Part shown: positions 1-10,605 of the stretch, piece by piece
Layout: every line of letters starts with the position of its first letter
How positions within the stretch are numbered: the stretch's first letter is position 1
Assembly: GCA_033032865.1 (NCBI GenBank)
Contig: JAWHQI010000065.1
Location: forward strand, 6,634,001-6,698,000
Source of the DNA: Dactylorhiza incarnata
Lineage: Eukaryota; Streptophyta; Magnoliopsida; Asparagales; Orchidaceae
Direction of reading: 5' to 3'
Length of the DNA: 64,000 bases
The notes under the pieces: generated by a model
What the model saw: the letters and a program-made list of their open reading frames with translations, nothing else
Databases searched by the model: none
Told to the model about the DNA's origin: nothing
Position numbers and translations under genes: made by a program

Positions 1-654
1 CAAGCGTAGCACAACAGTGACAATGAGAGGAACGAATAGTACTATGGTATTGACTATCTCTTTACAATGCGAGGTATACATGGCGATACAAGATTCATAA
101 GAATCACGGAGGAGAGAAGCACAAAACACAAGTGTAAAAACAAGCCGCAGCGACCTGAAACTTGAGACCGCCAAACCGCGCGAACAGACAAGTCGGACGG
201 AAGCCGCTGAGACCACGCGAACAGAGTTCAGACCGCAACTGTCAGACCGCAACCCCAGACCGCCAACTCGCTGCTTATTCCCCTGCTGAAAATAGTTCGC
301 ACTTCTTGATCGCCCAGACCGCACGGTCTTGATCAAAGAAGAACCCGCGAACACTGATCAAGAACTGCAACCTGTGACAGACCGCAACTCAAGACCGCCT
401 GGCCACTTAAGACCGCCTGATCAACTGAGTCCGCTGTACAAACCATGAACACCTAAACACAGTCCGCCCGGACTGGTTTATTCAAAACTGGATGAAGGAG
501 ACAAGCTGATCGTGAGCTGCAAACCGCTTAACCTGCGAACACAGAAACCGGTCAGACAAATATCTCAAACCACGCGACCTCAAAAAGAGACCGGCACAAT
601 CAAGTCGACTTTGAGTTCTTACAGTTCTCACTAATAATGACGGGCCCTCCATCC

Positions 655-664
655 CTATTTATAG
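655..664 (-). promoter_or_regulatory. TATA box of LTR H
   Basis: Plus strand CTATTTATAG, minus strand CTATAAATAG followed by GGA. It sits between the two word-rich parts of this LTR, with the GCGGTCT cluster starting about 60 bp upstream on the minus strand. Confidence 0.5.
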
Positions 665-723
665 GCGAGTAGAAGGATGTCGTCACCGCACAACTGGGAT
701 ACAATAACCGCCCATCAGATCGC

Positions 724-1090
724 GAGCGGTCTCGCAAAGCAGACCGCCCGAGCTCGGCATAGCTCACAGTTCCTTTATTAAACCTTGCGGTTTACAATCA
801 AACCGCTCGGTCACTGCGGTCTCAACAAGCAGACCGCCCGGTCTTATTGCAAAGCAAAGAACTTCTTCAGAAACCAGACTGACTAGAATAGTCGTCAGAC
901 CACCCGGTCACTGTAAGAACGCAGACCAAGAACATCTGGCCGACTTAGGACAAGTCGCCAGACCAACCCGCGCAAGCCGCCCGGACAGAAGAGGTAGTCT
1001 CCCAGATCAGACTGCTTAGAACAAACCGCTGAGACAAACCGACCAGAGAACCAACGCAGACCGCGCGGTCTCTGCGGTCTCCAATCTTCA
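724..1090 (-). repeat. Palindromic word array, family H (AGACCGC / GCGGTCT)
   Basis: Inverted pairs of GCGGTCT and AGACCGC occur at 726-747 and 816-837 (about 90 bp apart), and a tight AGACCGC-GCGGTCT pair lies near 1058-1070. Degenerate copies fill the gaps. The cluster occupies the U3 position upstream of the TATA box at 655-664. Confidence 0.6.
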
Positions 1091-1135
1091 GACTGCCCAG
1101 CTCAACTTCACTTCCACTTCAAAAATTTAGCAAAC

Positions 1136-2078
1136 ATTCATAACATCATAATGATATATGCATTTGCAAACCCTTATCATATAAATTAGTATGGGCTCTT
1201 TTATATGATAAGTTATAATTCCGGAAATCTTAACTTATAAGTTTGTATGGGCATTCATATAAGTTAAGGTACTCTAGATGATGATGTGGTAGTTTTTCTT
1301 ATTACTTCACTTGTGCTGCATTTATTTATTTATTTACTGCTCATTATTTACCTATTACTGTTGTCCTACTTATTGCATTTATTATATATTGATGTTATTC
1401 TCACTTTCACTTACCCTTTATACTGCTAGTAATGTCCATGTCACTTGTACTCCCTTTTACCCCTTGCTATCCTCCGCTTCATCCTCCCGCTCGGTACCTA
1501 GGAGTCGTGGGGTGAGGCGGGGACAAAATGGCTTAGTCTTTTTGACTAACGGTCAGTTGTGGTCGTAACACCAAGAGATTGAGGAGCAGGAGCCGCAGTA
1601 TGTCATGCAGGATGTGACAGCAGACCCTGGGGAGCAGATGTCGCGCATCACTACTTCCACACGGTGACAGGTTGGAGAGTATTTTGTGTTGCTTCCGCAT
1701 AGTGTAGAGTGAGAGGGTGATTTACCTTTATTAGTCAATTTTTGGATCTATATCGGGCTTAAGCCCTTACACTCTCTTAGTTTTATTTCATTGTGGACTA
1801 TTTGCACTCACTTATATATATATATGCATATATGTGTGTTATGGTTGTGGACTTGTCTATTTATACTTATTACTTCTTGCAAATTGGCCTGTGATATGAT
1901 CGATTTAGCCAGCAGGATCGGCATTGAGCGGTGACATCTAACCTGTGGGTTGGAGTCACCGTAAGACGGCGGATCTGGGCATAAGATCTGGGAACTCTCC
2001 GATAAGGAGGAGGGGATCTTACATATGATGGGAGGAACCTCTTGGGTATCCAGATCTTCATTAACATCTTCTTTTTAG
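1136..2078 (+). mobile_element. Tekay-like gypsy LTR fragment
   Basis: No real gene here. Segments match, in reverse complement, the LTR of element F: the stretch at about 1170-1270 resembles 39060-39190, and the GGCTTAGTCTTTTTGACTAA region at about 1530-1550 resembles 38845-38870. It is therefore a plus-strand copy of a related LTR, cut on the left by family H. The last 150-200 bp before 2078 I could not match to anything, and the junction with element A is approximate. Confidence 0.55.
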
Positions 2079-3382
2079 GTGTGTTGGCAGGCTAAGGACA
2101 AGGAAGACATGTGGTATTCGGACTCAGGTTGTTCCAAGCACATGACGAGCGCTAGATTTACTTGGACATTATTTCTTACCTCCAAATCCGATGCTTTTTC
2201 TGAATTTACAAAACTATGCAATCACATTCAAAATGAATTAGAATTAAAAATTAAGTGCATTAGATCGGATCATGGAGGGGAATTTGAAAATGATAGTTTC
2301 ACCACTTTTTGTAATAATCTAGGTATTAAACATGAATTTTCCGCTCTACGCACCCCCTAACAAAATGGTGTGGTGGAGAGAAAAATAGAACCCTTTAGGA
2401 ATTTGCACGCACTATGTTATCCGAGTATAGGTTGCCTAGATCCTTTTGGGCCGAAGCCATAAATACATCTTGTTATGTCATAAATCGAGCCATGCTTCGC
2501 CCAATCTTAAAATTAACTCCATATGAATTATATTACAAAAGGAAACATAATTTATCTTACTTTCATGTGTTTGGATGTCAATGGTTTATCTTAAACACCA
2601 AAAATGCTTTAGCAAAATTTGATGAAAAATGTGATGAAGGAATATTTCTTGGTTACTTGTCAACTAGTAAAGCATATAGGATATACAATAAAAGGTCTAA
2701 AAGGGTTGAAGAGTCCATTCATATGAAGTTTGATGAATTTGTTCCTTGTGTAGATTTTAACAGTGCAGGAAAAGAAGAGGAACCAACTTTACCCTTGGAG
2801 GATGATAATGTTGAACAACTTGGACGTGACAAAGAAATGGAGGCAGTACGAGAAGAGTTCGTGCCTCCAAGTACGCCTAGATTCACAAATGATCATCCAA
2901 GGGAATTTGTCATTGGAGAACCATCAAGAGGGGTAACGACACGCTCTTCCATTCATGAATCCTTCTCTAATTTATGCTTCGTTTCTGAAATTGAACCTAA
3001 AAACATCTATACTGCGTTAAACGATGAATTTTGGTATTTATCTATGCATGAAGAATTAGAACAATTTTAACGTAATAAGGTTTGGAATCTTATAAAAAGA
3101 CCATCAAATCAACCGGTAATAGGTTTAAAATGGATTTTAAAAATAAATTAGATAGTGAATTTAGAATTACTAGGATCAAAGCTCGCTTAGAATCCATTCG
3201 AATTTTTCTTTCCTTTGCAAGATTCAAAAGATTTACACTCTTTCAAATGGATGTTAAAAGTGCCTTCTTAAATGGAATTATTAAAGAAGAGGTTTATGTT
3301 GAACAACCCCCTGGTTTCATAAATGAAAAATACCCTAATCATGTTTTTAAACTAGATAAAACACTATATGGTTTAAAACAAG
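2079..3382 (+). pseudogene. Copia pol, first part (protease scrap, integrase, start of RT)
   Basis: This was the polyprotein of element A. The protease motif WYSDSGCSKHMT (about 2109-2145) runs straight into integrase FTWTLFL, so an internal deletion removed the rest of protease, the integrase zinc finger and the first catalytic Asp. The second Asp (RSDHGGEF) and the QNGVVER block with the catalytic Glu remain, but a stop codon (TAA for CAA) sits just before QNG and a frameshift follows. The stretch 2414-3070 is the integrase C-terminal part. The RT start (KVWNLI, LKWIF) lacks about 20 residues before ESIRIF. The RT is cut within TLYGLKQ by B1 at 3383. It cannot be functional. Confidence 0.85.
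3378..3382 (+). other. Target-site duplication of B1, left copy (ACAAG)
   Basis: ACAAG here and at 23760-23764 flank the 20.4-kb B1 insertion. Deleting one copy plus B1 restores the copia RT reading across TLYGLKQ and APRAWYERL, which proves the insertion. Confidence 0.95.
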
Positions 3383-3646
3383 TGATGAGTCCTGATCATA
3401 TACACATTTATGGACTCATCTGGGCCAATTTCCTAGTTTATGCACTACACTTTAGGCATGTTTTCGCTCATATTTGTTATTCCATGCTATGTGCACTTCT
3501 AGGCCCGTTTTTGGTGTTATATCATGTTTTTCATCTTTAGTAGTTTTCATGCGTTGTTAAGTGCCACTTTCAGTGGCTGGATTTGTGGTTATGCTGGAAC
3601 AGGAGTCGTGCAGGTGTTCCAGGTACAATTCTGTACAGGAACACTG

Positions 3647-3893
3647 CGCACGATCACTGGTTCTAGTGCGCACGACCACTGGTCGTGCGCCACTGATCGT
3701 GCGCACTTAACGCCTTTTTTATGAGTTCTGTCTGGCTTATCGCACGACCACTTACGACAGTGCGCACGACCACTGGTCGTGCGCCATTGGTCGTGCGAAC
3801 ATTGTATTTTATAATTTCTGACCTTGCAGGCTCCGCCCAGGCAGAGCGCACGATCACCAAATTCTAGTGCGCACGACCATTGGTCGTGCGCAC
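3647..3893 (+). repeat. Palindromic word array, family B (GCGCACGACC / GGTCGTGCGC)
   Basis: Three near-perfect palindromes centred on ACCACTGGT or ACCATTGGT start at 3666, 3760 and 3867 (spacing 94 and 107 bp), with half-words between them. The last, 3867-3893, is 27 nt with one central mismatch and ends 15 bp before the TATA box. Confidence 0.85.
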
Positions 3894-3908
3894 TGTTTAT
3901 TCCAGCGC

Positions 3909-3918
3909 CTATAAATAG
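3909..3918 (+). promoter_or_regulatory. TATA box of B1 5' LTR
   Basis: CTATAAATAG, 15 bp downstream of the last palindrome. The equivalent in the 3' LTR is at about 22747-22756. Confidence 0.75.
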
Positions 3919-4490
3919 CCCTGCTCGCGATTTAGGTCAGATCTCTCGCCGTTTTTCCGCCCAGCTCCGCCGTTCCGCCCATTTTCGCAGGTTTTCACCC
4001 CCTAGGCCTCCTCCATCATCCAAGGGCTTCAAGGAGGAGATTCTACACTCATCTTCATCGCAAAGGAAGGAGTTCCTCGCATCGGACGTGGCCGGATTGT
4101 AAAACGCTGGAGAAGACGGGTCCATTGGGAGGTGTGACAGCCCTCCTCTACCCCGAACGCAGTTGGGACCGAGCTAGGACGTGGATTGACAACCCAATGA
4201 TTCCTACCGTGAATCTACAACGAGACTCCGGATTCGGTCGTATCTCTTGCCTCTTTCTTCTACTTGTGTGGTTGTATTTGTTTGTAATCTCTATATTTAG
4301 ATGATGACACTATGAATCTTGTTTATTAATGTTCATTTCATATTTATGGAATCATATTATTCATATGTGTGAATGAGGTGCGCCGCCATCCATTTTCCAC
4401 TCCACCACCATGTCCGGTGCCGCACTAGCAATTGCTAGTGGCGTGCTTGTCGAAGAGGTGCTTGCGACCCTCATCTGTATGCCTACTCTT

Positions 4491-4680
4491 CCATCCACCT
4501 AGCGAAGCGTGGCATAGCGGCTCGTGTATTCCATCCCGCCTAACGAAGCAGCGCGCTCAAGGCCTGCATAGTTTGATCCGTTTGCCTACTCGTCCATCCG
4601 CCCTTACGAAGTAGCGCGTTCAAGGCCTACGTAGTCTTCCATCCCGCCGAGCGAAGCTTTGCATAGCGGCATTGCATAGG
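4491..4680 (+). repeat. Degenerate tandem repeat in B-family LTR
   Basis: Four copies of a CCATCC-CGCC-N-AACGAAGC unit begin at about 4491, 4531, 4594 and 4639; the longer ones continue into GCGCGCTCAAGGCCT. It lies downstream of the TATA box, so it would be transcribed. The same block is present in B2 and in the B1 3' LTR. Confidence 0.6.
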
Positions 4681-4926
4681 AGTAGTTATAGTATTTTCTC
4701 TTTATTTTCCATAATCCAAAACCCCGCTTTCGCATCCATCCGACTTAAGGACTTCAATCTCAAGTCCTCCTCAATAGTCAACTCCACCTTACTGTGTTCC
4801 TTCCGAGATCGATACTCGGGGATTTACTCCTCGTTTTATATTACTTGAACGATCGGTACACTGCTGTGTCGTGCCACAGTCTAGCCACCATCTATAGTGG
4901 TGTGTAGGATTTGCGCATCAAGTTTT

Positions 4927-4944
4927 TCGCGCCCTTGCCGGGGA
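4927..4944 (+). other. Primer binding site of B1 (degenerate, tRNA-Asp)
   Basis: The tract after the LTR differs in a few bases from TGGCGCCGTTGCCGGGGA, the complement of the 3' end of plant tRNA-Asp. The intact form is in B2 (10588-10605) and D (54287-54303). Confidence 0.75.
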
Positions 4945-5135
4945 ACACAGTCGTGTGAGTTTTCTGGAGAGGGAGAACCTGAGAGAGAAGCCCTTCCATT
5001 TGTAAATTACATTTCTTTGTCTTATTTCTTTTTATTCCATTTTCCTGTTTTAATTAGGTTGCTTTAGTAATTTTTGTTAGGTGTGGTATTTCGCACAATA
5101 GTGTTTTTTTATTTGAATCGTTTTATCTTCGCACT

Positions 5136-5734
5136 ATGTGGGCACATCTTAATTTCCGTTGCCGTTGGTGTGGAGCTACCTCCCACTCTAGTGATGAATG
5201 CCCTACGGAGAATAGTAGGCATAATTCTTATAGCCCAGCATATGGAGCACCGACTTCGTATGGTACTCCATATGGTGCGCGTAAGTCTTATGGCTACTCT
5301 GCTGAGCCTTTACCGTCGTACTTCTTTTCGGCTCCAGCTCCCGCTGTGCCAAAGAAGCCCGCAAGGCAGTGCCGGTTTTGTCAGAGCACTGATCATGTCC
5401 TGAAGGACTGTACCGAGTATCTTCGCCAATTGGATGAGGATGACGAGCCGGATATCCGGATCGTCCCAACTCCTAACTCTGGCGGCACACCTTCAACATC
5501 CGGTTATGTGTCTTTGTCACCTTCACATCTTGAAGGGAATGGCATGGATACGGTCACCAGATGTGCGGCCGATCTATGCACCGACATTGCTGAGCCTATT
5601 CTCCATGTGCATCCACCACCTCTAGTGGATTCGATTCTTTGTGAGGAATCGGTGCTCGACTTTTATCCGAGCACTACTCCTCCCCCTATTGTGCATACTA
5701 TACTCGTCTCCGACGACATTGTTGAGGATGTGTC
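5136..5734 (+). pseudogene. B1 zinc-knuckle ORF, N-terminal part (split gene)
   Basis: First segment of the only B1 gene; the rest is at 12290-12326 and 19789-20394. Starts at the ATG at 5136, the same start as in B2. Two CX2CX4HX4C zinc knuckles lie at residues 9-22 and 79-92, typical of retroviral nucleocapsids and of nucleic-acid binding, followed by an acidic Ser/Pro-rich chain. The frame is open up to the B2 insertion at codon Val-Ser (target duplication GTGTC). With B2, C1 and one copy of each duplication left out, the three segments are in one frame, so the ORF was intact when the insertions happened. Enzymatic domains are absent. Function unknown; a gag/nucleocapsid-like role is inference. 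Confidence 0.8.
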
Positions 5735-7407
5735 TGATGCGATAATTTCGGCAAGTGCACCGGTCGCGCAAGTAATAAAAATGGGGAAAATCCCCGAGTG
5801 TCTGTCTCTTGAGGAACACAGTAAGGTGGAGTTTATTATCGAGGAAGGACTTGAGATCGAAGTCCGGCGGTAGGTGGAATGCGAACGAAAGGGGCTTTGA
5901 GGTTTGCAAACAAAAGTAAATACTACGCCTACTCCTATGCAATGCCGCGATGCAATGCTTCGATCGGCGGGATGGAAACTAGGCAGGCCTTGAGCGCACT
6001 GCGTCGAAAGGGCGGATGGACGAGAAGGCTAACGGGAACGAGCTATGCAGGACTTGAGCGCGCTACTTCGTTAGGCGAGTGGAATACGGGCCGCGATGCC
6101 ACGCTTCTAAGGCGGATGGACGAGTAGGCTAGCGGAGTGAGGGTCGCAAGCACCTCTTCGACAAGCACGCCACTAGCAATTGCTAGGGCGGCACACGAAC
6201 GTGACGGCGGAATGGAAATGGACGGCGGCGCACCTCAAGCAACTCAAATAGATAAATTACACAAACACATAGACATGAAATATATATGTAAAAATAACTA
6301 ATTCAAGTGCCACTTCATCATAATAATGAGATCGAAAACATATACACATCAATAAGAGAAGAATAAGGCAAGAAATCGACCGAATCCGAAGTCTCGTTGT
6401 AGATTCACGGTTGGAATCGTCGGGTTGTCAATCCACGTCCAAGCTCGGTCCGCAACTACGTCCGGGGTAGGGAGAGCTGTCACGACTCTCCAATGGACCC
6501 GTCTTCTTCGTGTCACGATCCGGTAGAGGTTGCAAACTTCCTCTTGCTCGATGGAGATGGCGGCTAGATCTTCCTTTGGAGCTCTTGGATGAAGGAGGAG
6601 GCCGAGAGGACACTCCGGCTCAAGATTGGCGTGAAGAACAAGCCCGGAGCACCTCCAGATGGTGGGCGGGGGTGGAGGGGCGAAACTGGAGCGGAACGGC
6701 GGAGCTGGGCGTGAAAACGGCGGTAGAATCGCAGATCCGACCTAAAATCGCGAGCAGGTCATTTTATAGGCGCTGGAATAAACAGTGCGCACGGTCATTG
6801 GCGCACGACCAGTGGTCGTGCGCACTAGAATCCTGTGATCGTGCGCTCTGCCTGGACGGAGCCTGCAAAGACAGAAATTATAAAATAACATGTTCGCACG
6901 ACCAGTGGCGCACGACCAGTGGTCGTGCGCACTATCGTCGGTGGTCGTGCGCATTAGATGAAACAGAACTCATAAAATAATTGTTAAGTGCGCACGGACA
7001 GTGGCGCACGACCGGTGGTCGTGCCCACTGGCGTTGGTGGTCGTGCGCACTGCACCAAACAGAACTCGTGAAAAAGGGTTAAGTGCACACGATCAGTGGC
7101 GCACGACCAGTGGTCGTGCGCAATAGAACCAGTGATCGTGCGCAGTGTTCCTGTGCAGAATTGCGCCGGAAGCACCTGCACGACTCCTGTTCTAGCGTAC
7201 GACACCAGTCTAGCCACTGAAAGTGGAACTTAACGGAGCATGAAAACTACTAATGAAGAAAAGCAATGAAATCACACCAAAATGGGCCTATAAGTGCACC
7301 TAGCATAGAATGACCAATATGAGCTAAAACAGGGCTAAAGTGCAGTGAAAAGACTAAATAGATGGCCCAGATGAGTCCATAAAAGTGTATATGATCAGGA
7401 CTCATCA
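5735..7407 (-). mobile_element. 3' LTR of B2
   Basis: 1,673 bp. Reads TGATGAG...ATCGCATCA on the minus strand. It carries the same word array, TATA box and tandem block as B1; the end near 5735 (about 160 bp) belongs to a slightly different subfamily from B1. No gene inside. Confidence 0.92.
6784..7145 (-). repeat. Palindromic word array in B2 3' LTR
   Basis: Four palindromes of the GCGCACGACC-GGTCGTGCGC type start at 6801, 6908, 7004 and 7099 (spacing 107, 96 and 95 bp), with half-words between. The minus-strand TATA box (6761-6770) is about 14 bp from the nearest word. The partner array is at 11661-12022. Confidence 0.85.
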
Positions 7408-9148
7408 CACCCCCAGACTTACCTGTTTGCGCGTCCCGAGCAAACAAATTCTAAGCGAACTAGGAAAGAACAGTAGATGGCTTAATGATTATACTACAGA
7501 GTACCATGCGAAGTCGCATGCTCACGTGCATAAGAAAAATAGTAGAAAAGATTTCTGATTATAAAAACAGTTTATAAATTTCTAAAAGAGTAAAAGCATA
7601 TTACAACTACTCAAAATGGTGAACTACGGTGAATCGTTCGGTCATGCATACGGAGAAAGTAAACTAAACGCTGAGATGAGCATTGCTCAAGATTGGGGTG
7701 TCGGATAAACTCCACCGAAATCCATCGGTGTCGGTGACCATAGGCTTGCCCGGACACATTCTCTCCACGGCACTGGTTTGACTCAAATGCGTGAATCAAT
7801 AGGACTTTAGGTTTTAAATGGGGCTTGGGTTTAGGTGAGGAAAAACAAAGATAAAAAAAACGACGGCTAAAGCACTAAACCCAAATGAGCTAATGCAGGA
7901 AACTATCCTCATTCACCACACAAACATGCGGGTACACAACACCCCCAGACTTGGACTTAACAGCATGGGTGCGTGCACCGCCTACTCCCAAACATAAATC
8001 TATACATAAAGATTTTCAATTAAACATTCCTTCTCTTTCCTTTCTTTTTAACTTCTTTTCTTTTTCTCATTTTTTTCCTTTTCTTATCATTTTCAGCAAA
8101 TAAACAAAAGGATACATCCACAACTTCACAAACATATTACCACATCAACAACCCAACTCATGAAAATAATAAACAGCTAAAGCTCAAATTTTGGGTGTGC
8201 GACTAGGATTGGAGTTTAGGCTTTGGTGAACAATAGTGGGGCTGAACCAAAAGAATGGGGTAGGCACAACTGGGCTAGCGAGGAAATGATAATAGGAATG
8301 GCACAAAGGCTCAACCGGGCCAAGATGATGGCCTATATCACATTCACACAATTGACTAACCGTATACCCATGCTTCAAGAATCGCTTGGGGCAAGTTCTA
8401 GCCACGGAGAAAGATTCTCCTTTCTCCCGACTCAAGCAATACGAGTCTAGCGATCGTTTACACACATCCCTACGCTACCGTTTGATTCACACTGGATTCA
8501 CCATTTGAGTAGAGTAAACAACATTTACACTAATAAGAAAAATATAAAACCATAGTATAAAAAGAAGTCTACTCTACACAGATTTCTATGCAACCGAGCA
8601 CTCGACTAGGAGCACTACGGGAGTCAACATTTTACTCTGCTACATAGTCCTAAGCCATCACCTAGACTTTCCCAAATAAGCAGAAGAATTAAATTCACAA
8701 CAGAGCAAGCAAACAGATGAGTACGCGCTCAAGTGGGTGATGTGGTGTGCAATGAAAATAAACAAAACATTTTAAATGAAATCTTCTAGCATGCAGTGCA
8801 ATAGTGCACGTGAGCGGGTAAACAAAACTACTCTCCCCCAGACTTAAACTAAACAATCCGCATAATATATGACAGGAGAATCAAAATAGAGCTAGGGAAA
8901 GAGAGTACCCAATGCTCATCAAGTGAGCATACCAGAAGACGCGTGCAAACTAAGACAACGCTGCAGCATCCGCCATCCAGATAAAGATACCTGCAGGGGT
9001 CAGCTCCGCAAAAACAAAAGAAAAAATGACAAACTAAAATAAACTACAGCTAACTAAACATGATTAGAAGAAATAAAAATGCAGAAAAGAAAGATAACTA
9101 CTGGGGTTATTGTCATCCCAGCACGACTTATTCTAAATTAAAACGGTT
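7408..9148 (-). other. Non-coding 3' region of B2 with three polypurine tracts
   Basis: About 1.7 kb between the ORF stop and the 3' LTR, no supportable ORF. The tract AAGTCTGGGGG (minus strand) occurs three times: at 8831-8845, 7940-7952 and abutting the LTR at 7408-7420. The last is the expected plus-strand primer. A long pyrimidine-rich stretch (purine on the coding strand) lies at about 8020-8095. Confidence 0.7.
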
Positions 9149-10390
9149 CTAGCTAATGGGCCTATGGAAGGAGAAGTGGACAGGTAACTGGCCTAATATC
9201 CGTGTCGGTAGAGGGTACCGATACGGTGATAGAACAGTCACGCCTCTACCTGAATATAAATAATACCTGCTTGACACAGGTAGAGGGAAAAGAGAGTAAG
9301 AAGAGGAGGAGGCCTGGTCCTCACTCATCTCACAAAACACCTCCTTGCCTAGTAAGGTATCGTCAACAGGGGGGCAGCAGGAGGCAAAGGCAATGAGTGG
9401 AGCTTCCTCAACGGAGGGGGAATAAACCTCCTCACATGAGAGGATACTCTCATCATTGACTTGAGCAAAAAGCTCCAAGTCCTCCTGGGGCACCTGTAAA
9501 GACTCAACCTGCACAGGCTCGGAAGAAGAAGGGGGGTCCAGAAATAAAAGAGAAGAATGACATAAATAATCAAAAATCGGGGGAGTGGTCCCGGTCTCAC
9601 TCCCATTAGATTGGGAAAGTAAAATAATGTCAGCAACATCGACAATGCTGCAGGGCTCAGTAGGTTCATCAGTGACCTCCTCCACGATTTGGACTTCCTC
9701 CACCGGTGCTGAGGTAAAATTCTCGTCACCTTGGAAAATATCCTCATCCATAGGAATAGGAACAACACATAAATCACCTGCCTTATCCTGCGAAACATCC
9801 TCAATAATGTCATCGGAGACGAGTATAGTATGCACAACAGGGGGAGGAGTAGTGCTCGGATAAAAGTCGAGCACCGATTCCTCACAAAGAATCGAATCCA
9901 CTAGAGGTGGTGGATGCACCGGGAGAATAGGCTCAGCAATGTCGGTGCATAGATCAACCGCACATTCGGTGACCGTGTCCATGCCATACCCTTCAAGATG
10001 TGAAGGTGACAAAGACACATAACCGGATGTTGAAGGTGTGCCGCCAGAATTAGGAGTTGGGACGATCCGGATATCCGGCTCGTCATCCTCGTCCAATTGG
10101 CGAAGATACTCGGCACAATCCTTCAGGGCATGATCTATGCTCCGACAAAACTGGCACTGCCTAGCAGGCTTCTTTGGCACAGCGGGGGCTGAGGCCGAAA
10201 AGAAGTAAGACGGTAAAGGCTCAGCAGAGTAGCCATAAGACTTACGCGCACCATATGGAGTACCAGACGAAGTCGGTGCTCCATATGCTGGGCTATAAGA
10301 ATTATGCCTACTATTCTCGGTAGGGCATTCATCACTAGAGTGGGAGGTAGCTCCACACCAACGGCAACGGAAATTAAGATGTGCCCACAT
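9149..10390 (-). CDS. B2 zinc-knuckle protein, intact, 413 aa
   Basis: The only gene of B2. Two zinc knuckles, CX2CX4HX4C, lie at residues 9-22 and 79-92, separated by a Tyr/Ser/Pro-rich linker. From about residue 97 the chain is strongly acidic and Ser/Pro/Val-rich with no hydrophobic segment or signal peptide. It ends in a short conserved block, LPVHFSFHRPIS. The ATG at 10390 gives the same N-terminus as the B1 copy, just before the first knuckle. No protease DTG, RT YxDD or integrase motif is present. The D element ORF (54600-55997) shares a zinc knuckle near its N-terminus and the same C-terminal LPVHFS block. The knuckles imply nucleic-acid binding (known for this motif); packaging or RNA chaperoning is inference. 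The open frame in both B copies argues for selection during transposition. Confidence 0.85.
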   Translation of the reverse strand: MWAHLNFRCRWCGATSHSSDECPTENSRHNSYSPAYGAPTSSGTPYGARKSYGYSAEPLPSYFFSASAPAVPKKPARQCQFCRSIDHALKDCAEYLRQLDEDDEPDIRIVPTPNSGGTPSTSGYVSLSPSHLEGYGMDTVTECAVDLCTDIAEPILPVHPPPLVDSILCEESVLDFYPSTTPPPVVHTILVSDDIIEDVSQDKAGDLCVVPIPMDEDIFQGDENFTSAPVEEVQIVEEVTDEPTEPCSIVDVADIILLSQSNGSETGTTPPIFDYLCHSSLLFLDPPSSSEPVQVESLQVPQEDLELFAQVNDESILSCEEVYSPSVEEAPLIAFASCCPPVDDTLLGKEVFCEMSEDQASSSSYSLFPLPVSSRYYLYSGRGVTVLSPYRYPLPTRILGQLPVHFSFHRPIS

Positions 10391-10587
10391 AGTGCGAAGA
10401 TAAAACGATTCAAAAAGAAGAACACTATTGTGCGAAATACTACACCTAACAAAAATTTACTAAAGCAACCTACTATAAAACAAGAAAATGGAATAAAGAG
10501 AACAGAAATAAAATAAAAGATGCGATAAACAAATGGAAGGGCTTCTCTCTCAGATTCTCCCTCTCCAGAAAACTCACATGACTGTGT

Positions 10588-10605
10588 TCCCCGGCAACGG
10601 CGCCA
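10588..10605 (-). other. Primer binding site of B2 (tRNA-Asp)
   Basis: Minus strand TGGCGCCGTTGCCGGGGA, an exact complement to the 3' end (with CCA) of plant tRNA-Asp, six bases from the 5' LTR end. Confidence 0.9.

Larger units (their letters stand above)
1..1135 (-). mobile_element. LTR and leader fragment of retroelement family H
   Basis: Non-coding, with no supportable ORF. The sequence is full of the word AGACCGC and its complement GCGGTCT, many times between about 150 and 1090. A TATA box reading on the minus strand lies at 655-664, so the densest cluster (720-1090) is upstream of transcription and the left part would be transcribed leader. The right edge at 1135 is where homology to the next LTR type begins; on the minus strand the fragment would start TGTTTGC, a plausible LTR end. 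The family is assigned only as an LTR retroelement, because no PBS or coding part is in the window. Confidence 0.5.
3383..4920 (+). mobile_element. 5' LTR of B1
   Basis: 1,538 bp, TGATGAG...GCGCATCA. The first 38 bp hold an inverted repeat, GATGAGTCC (3384-3392) and GGACTCATC (3412-3420). Then come the word array (about 3647-3893), the TATA box (3909-3918), a degenerate tandem repeat (4491-4680) and an 18-bp perfect palindrome CACTAGCAATTGCTAGTG (4423-4440). The 3' LTR is 70 bp longer owing to extra array copies. Confidence 0.9.

Noticed and set aside
3647..3893. Regularly spaced palindromes as a CRISPR array
   Set aside because: Repeats are degenerate, spacing varies by over 10 bp, there are no cas genes, and they sit inside plant LTRs.
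5203..5942. Minus-strand ORFs opposite the B1 zinc-knuckle gene
   Set aside because: Shadow frames of the real ORF and of the B2 LTR.
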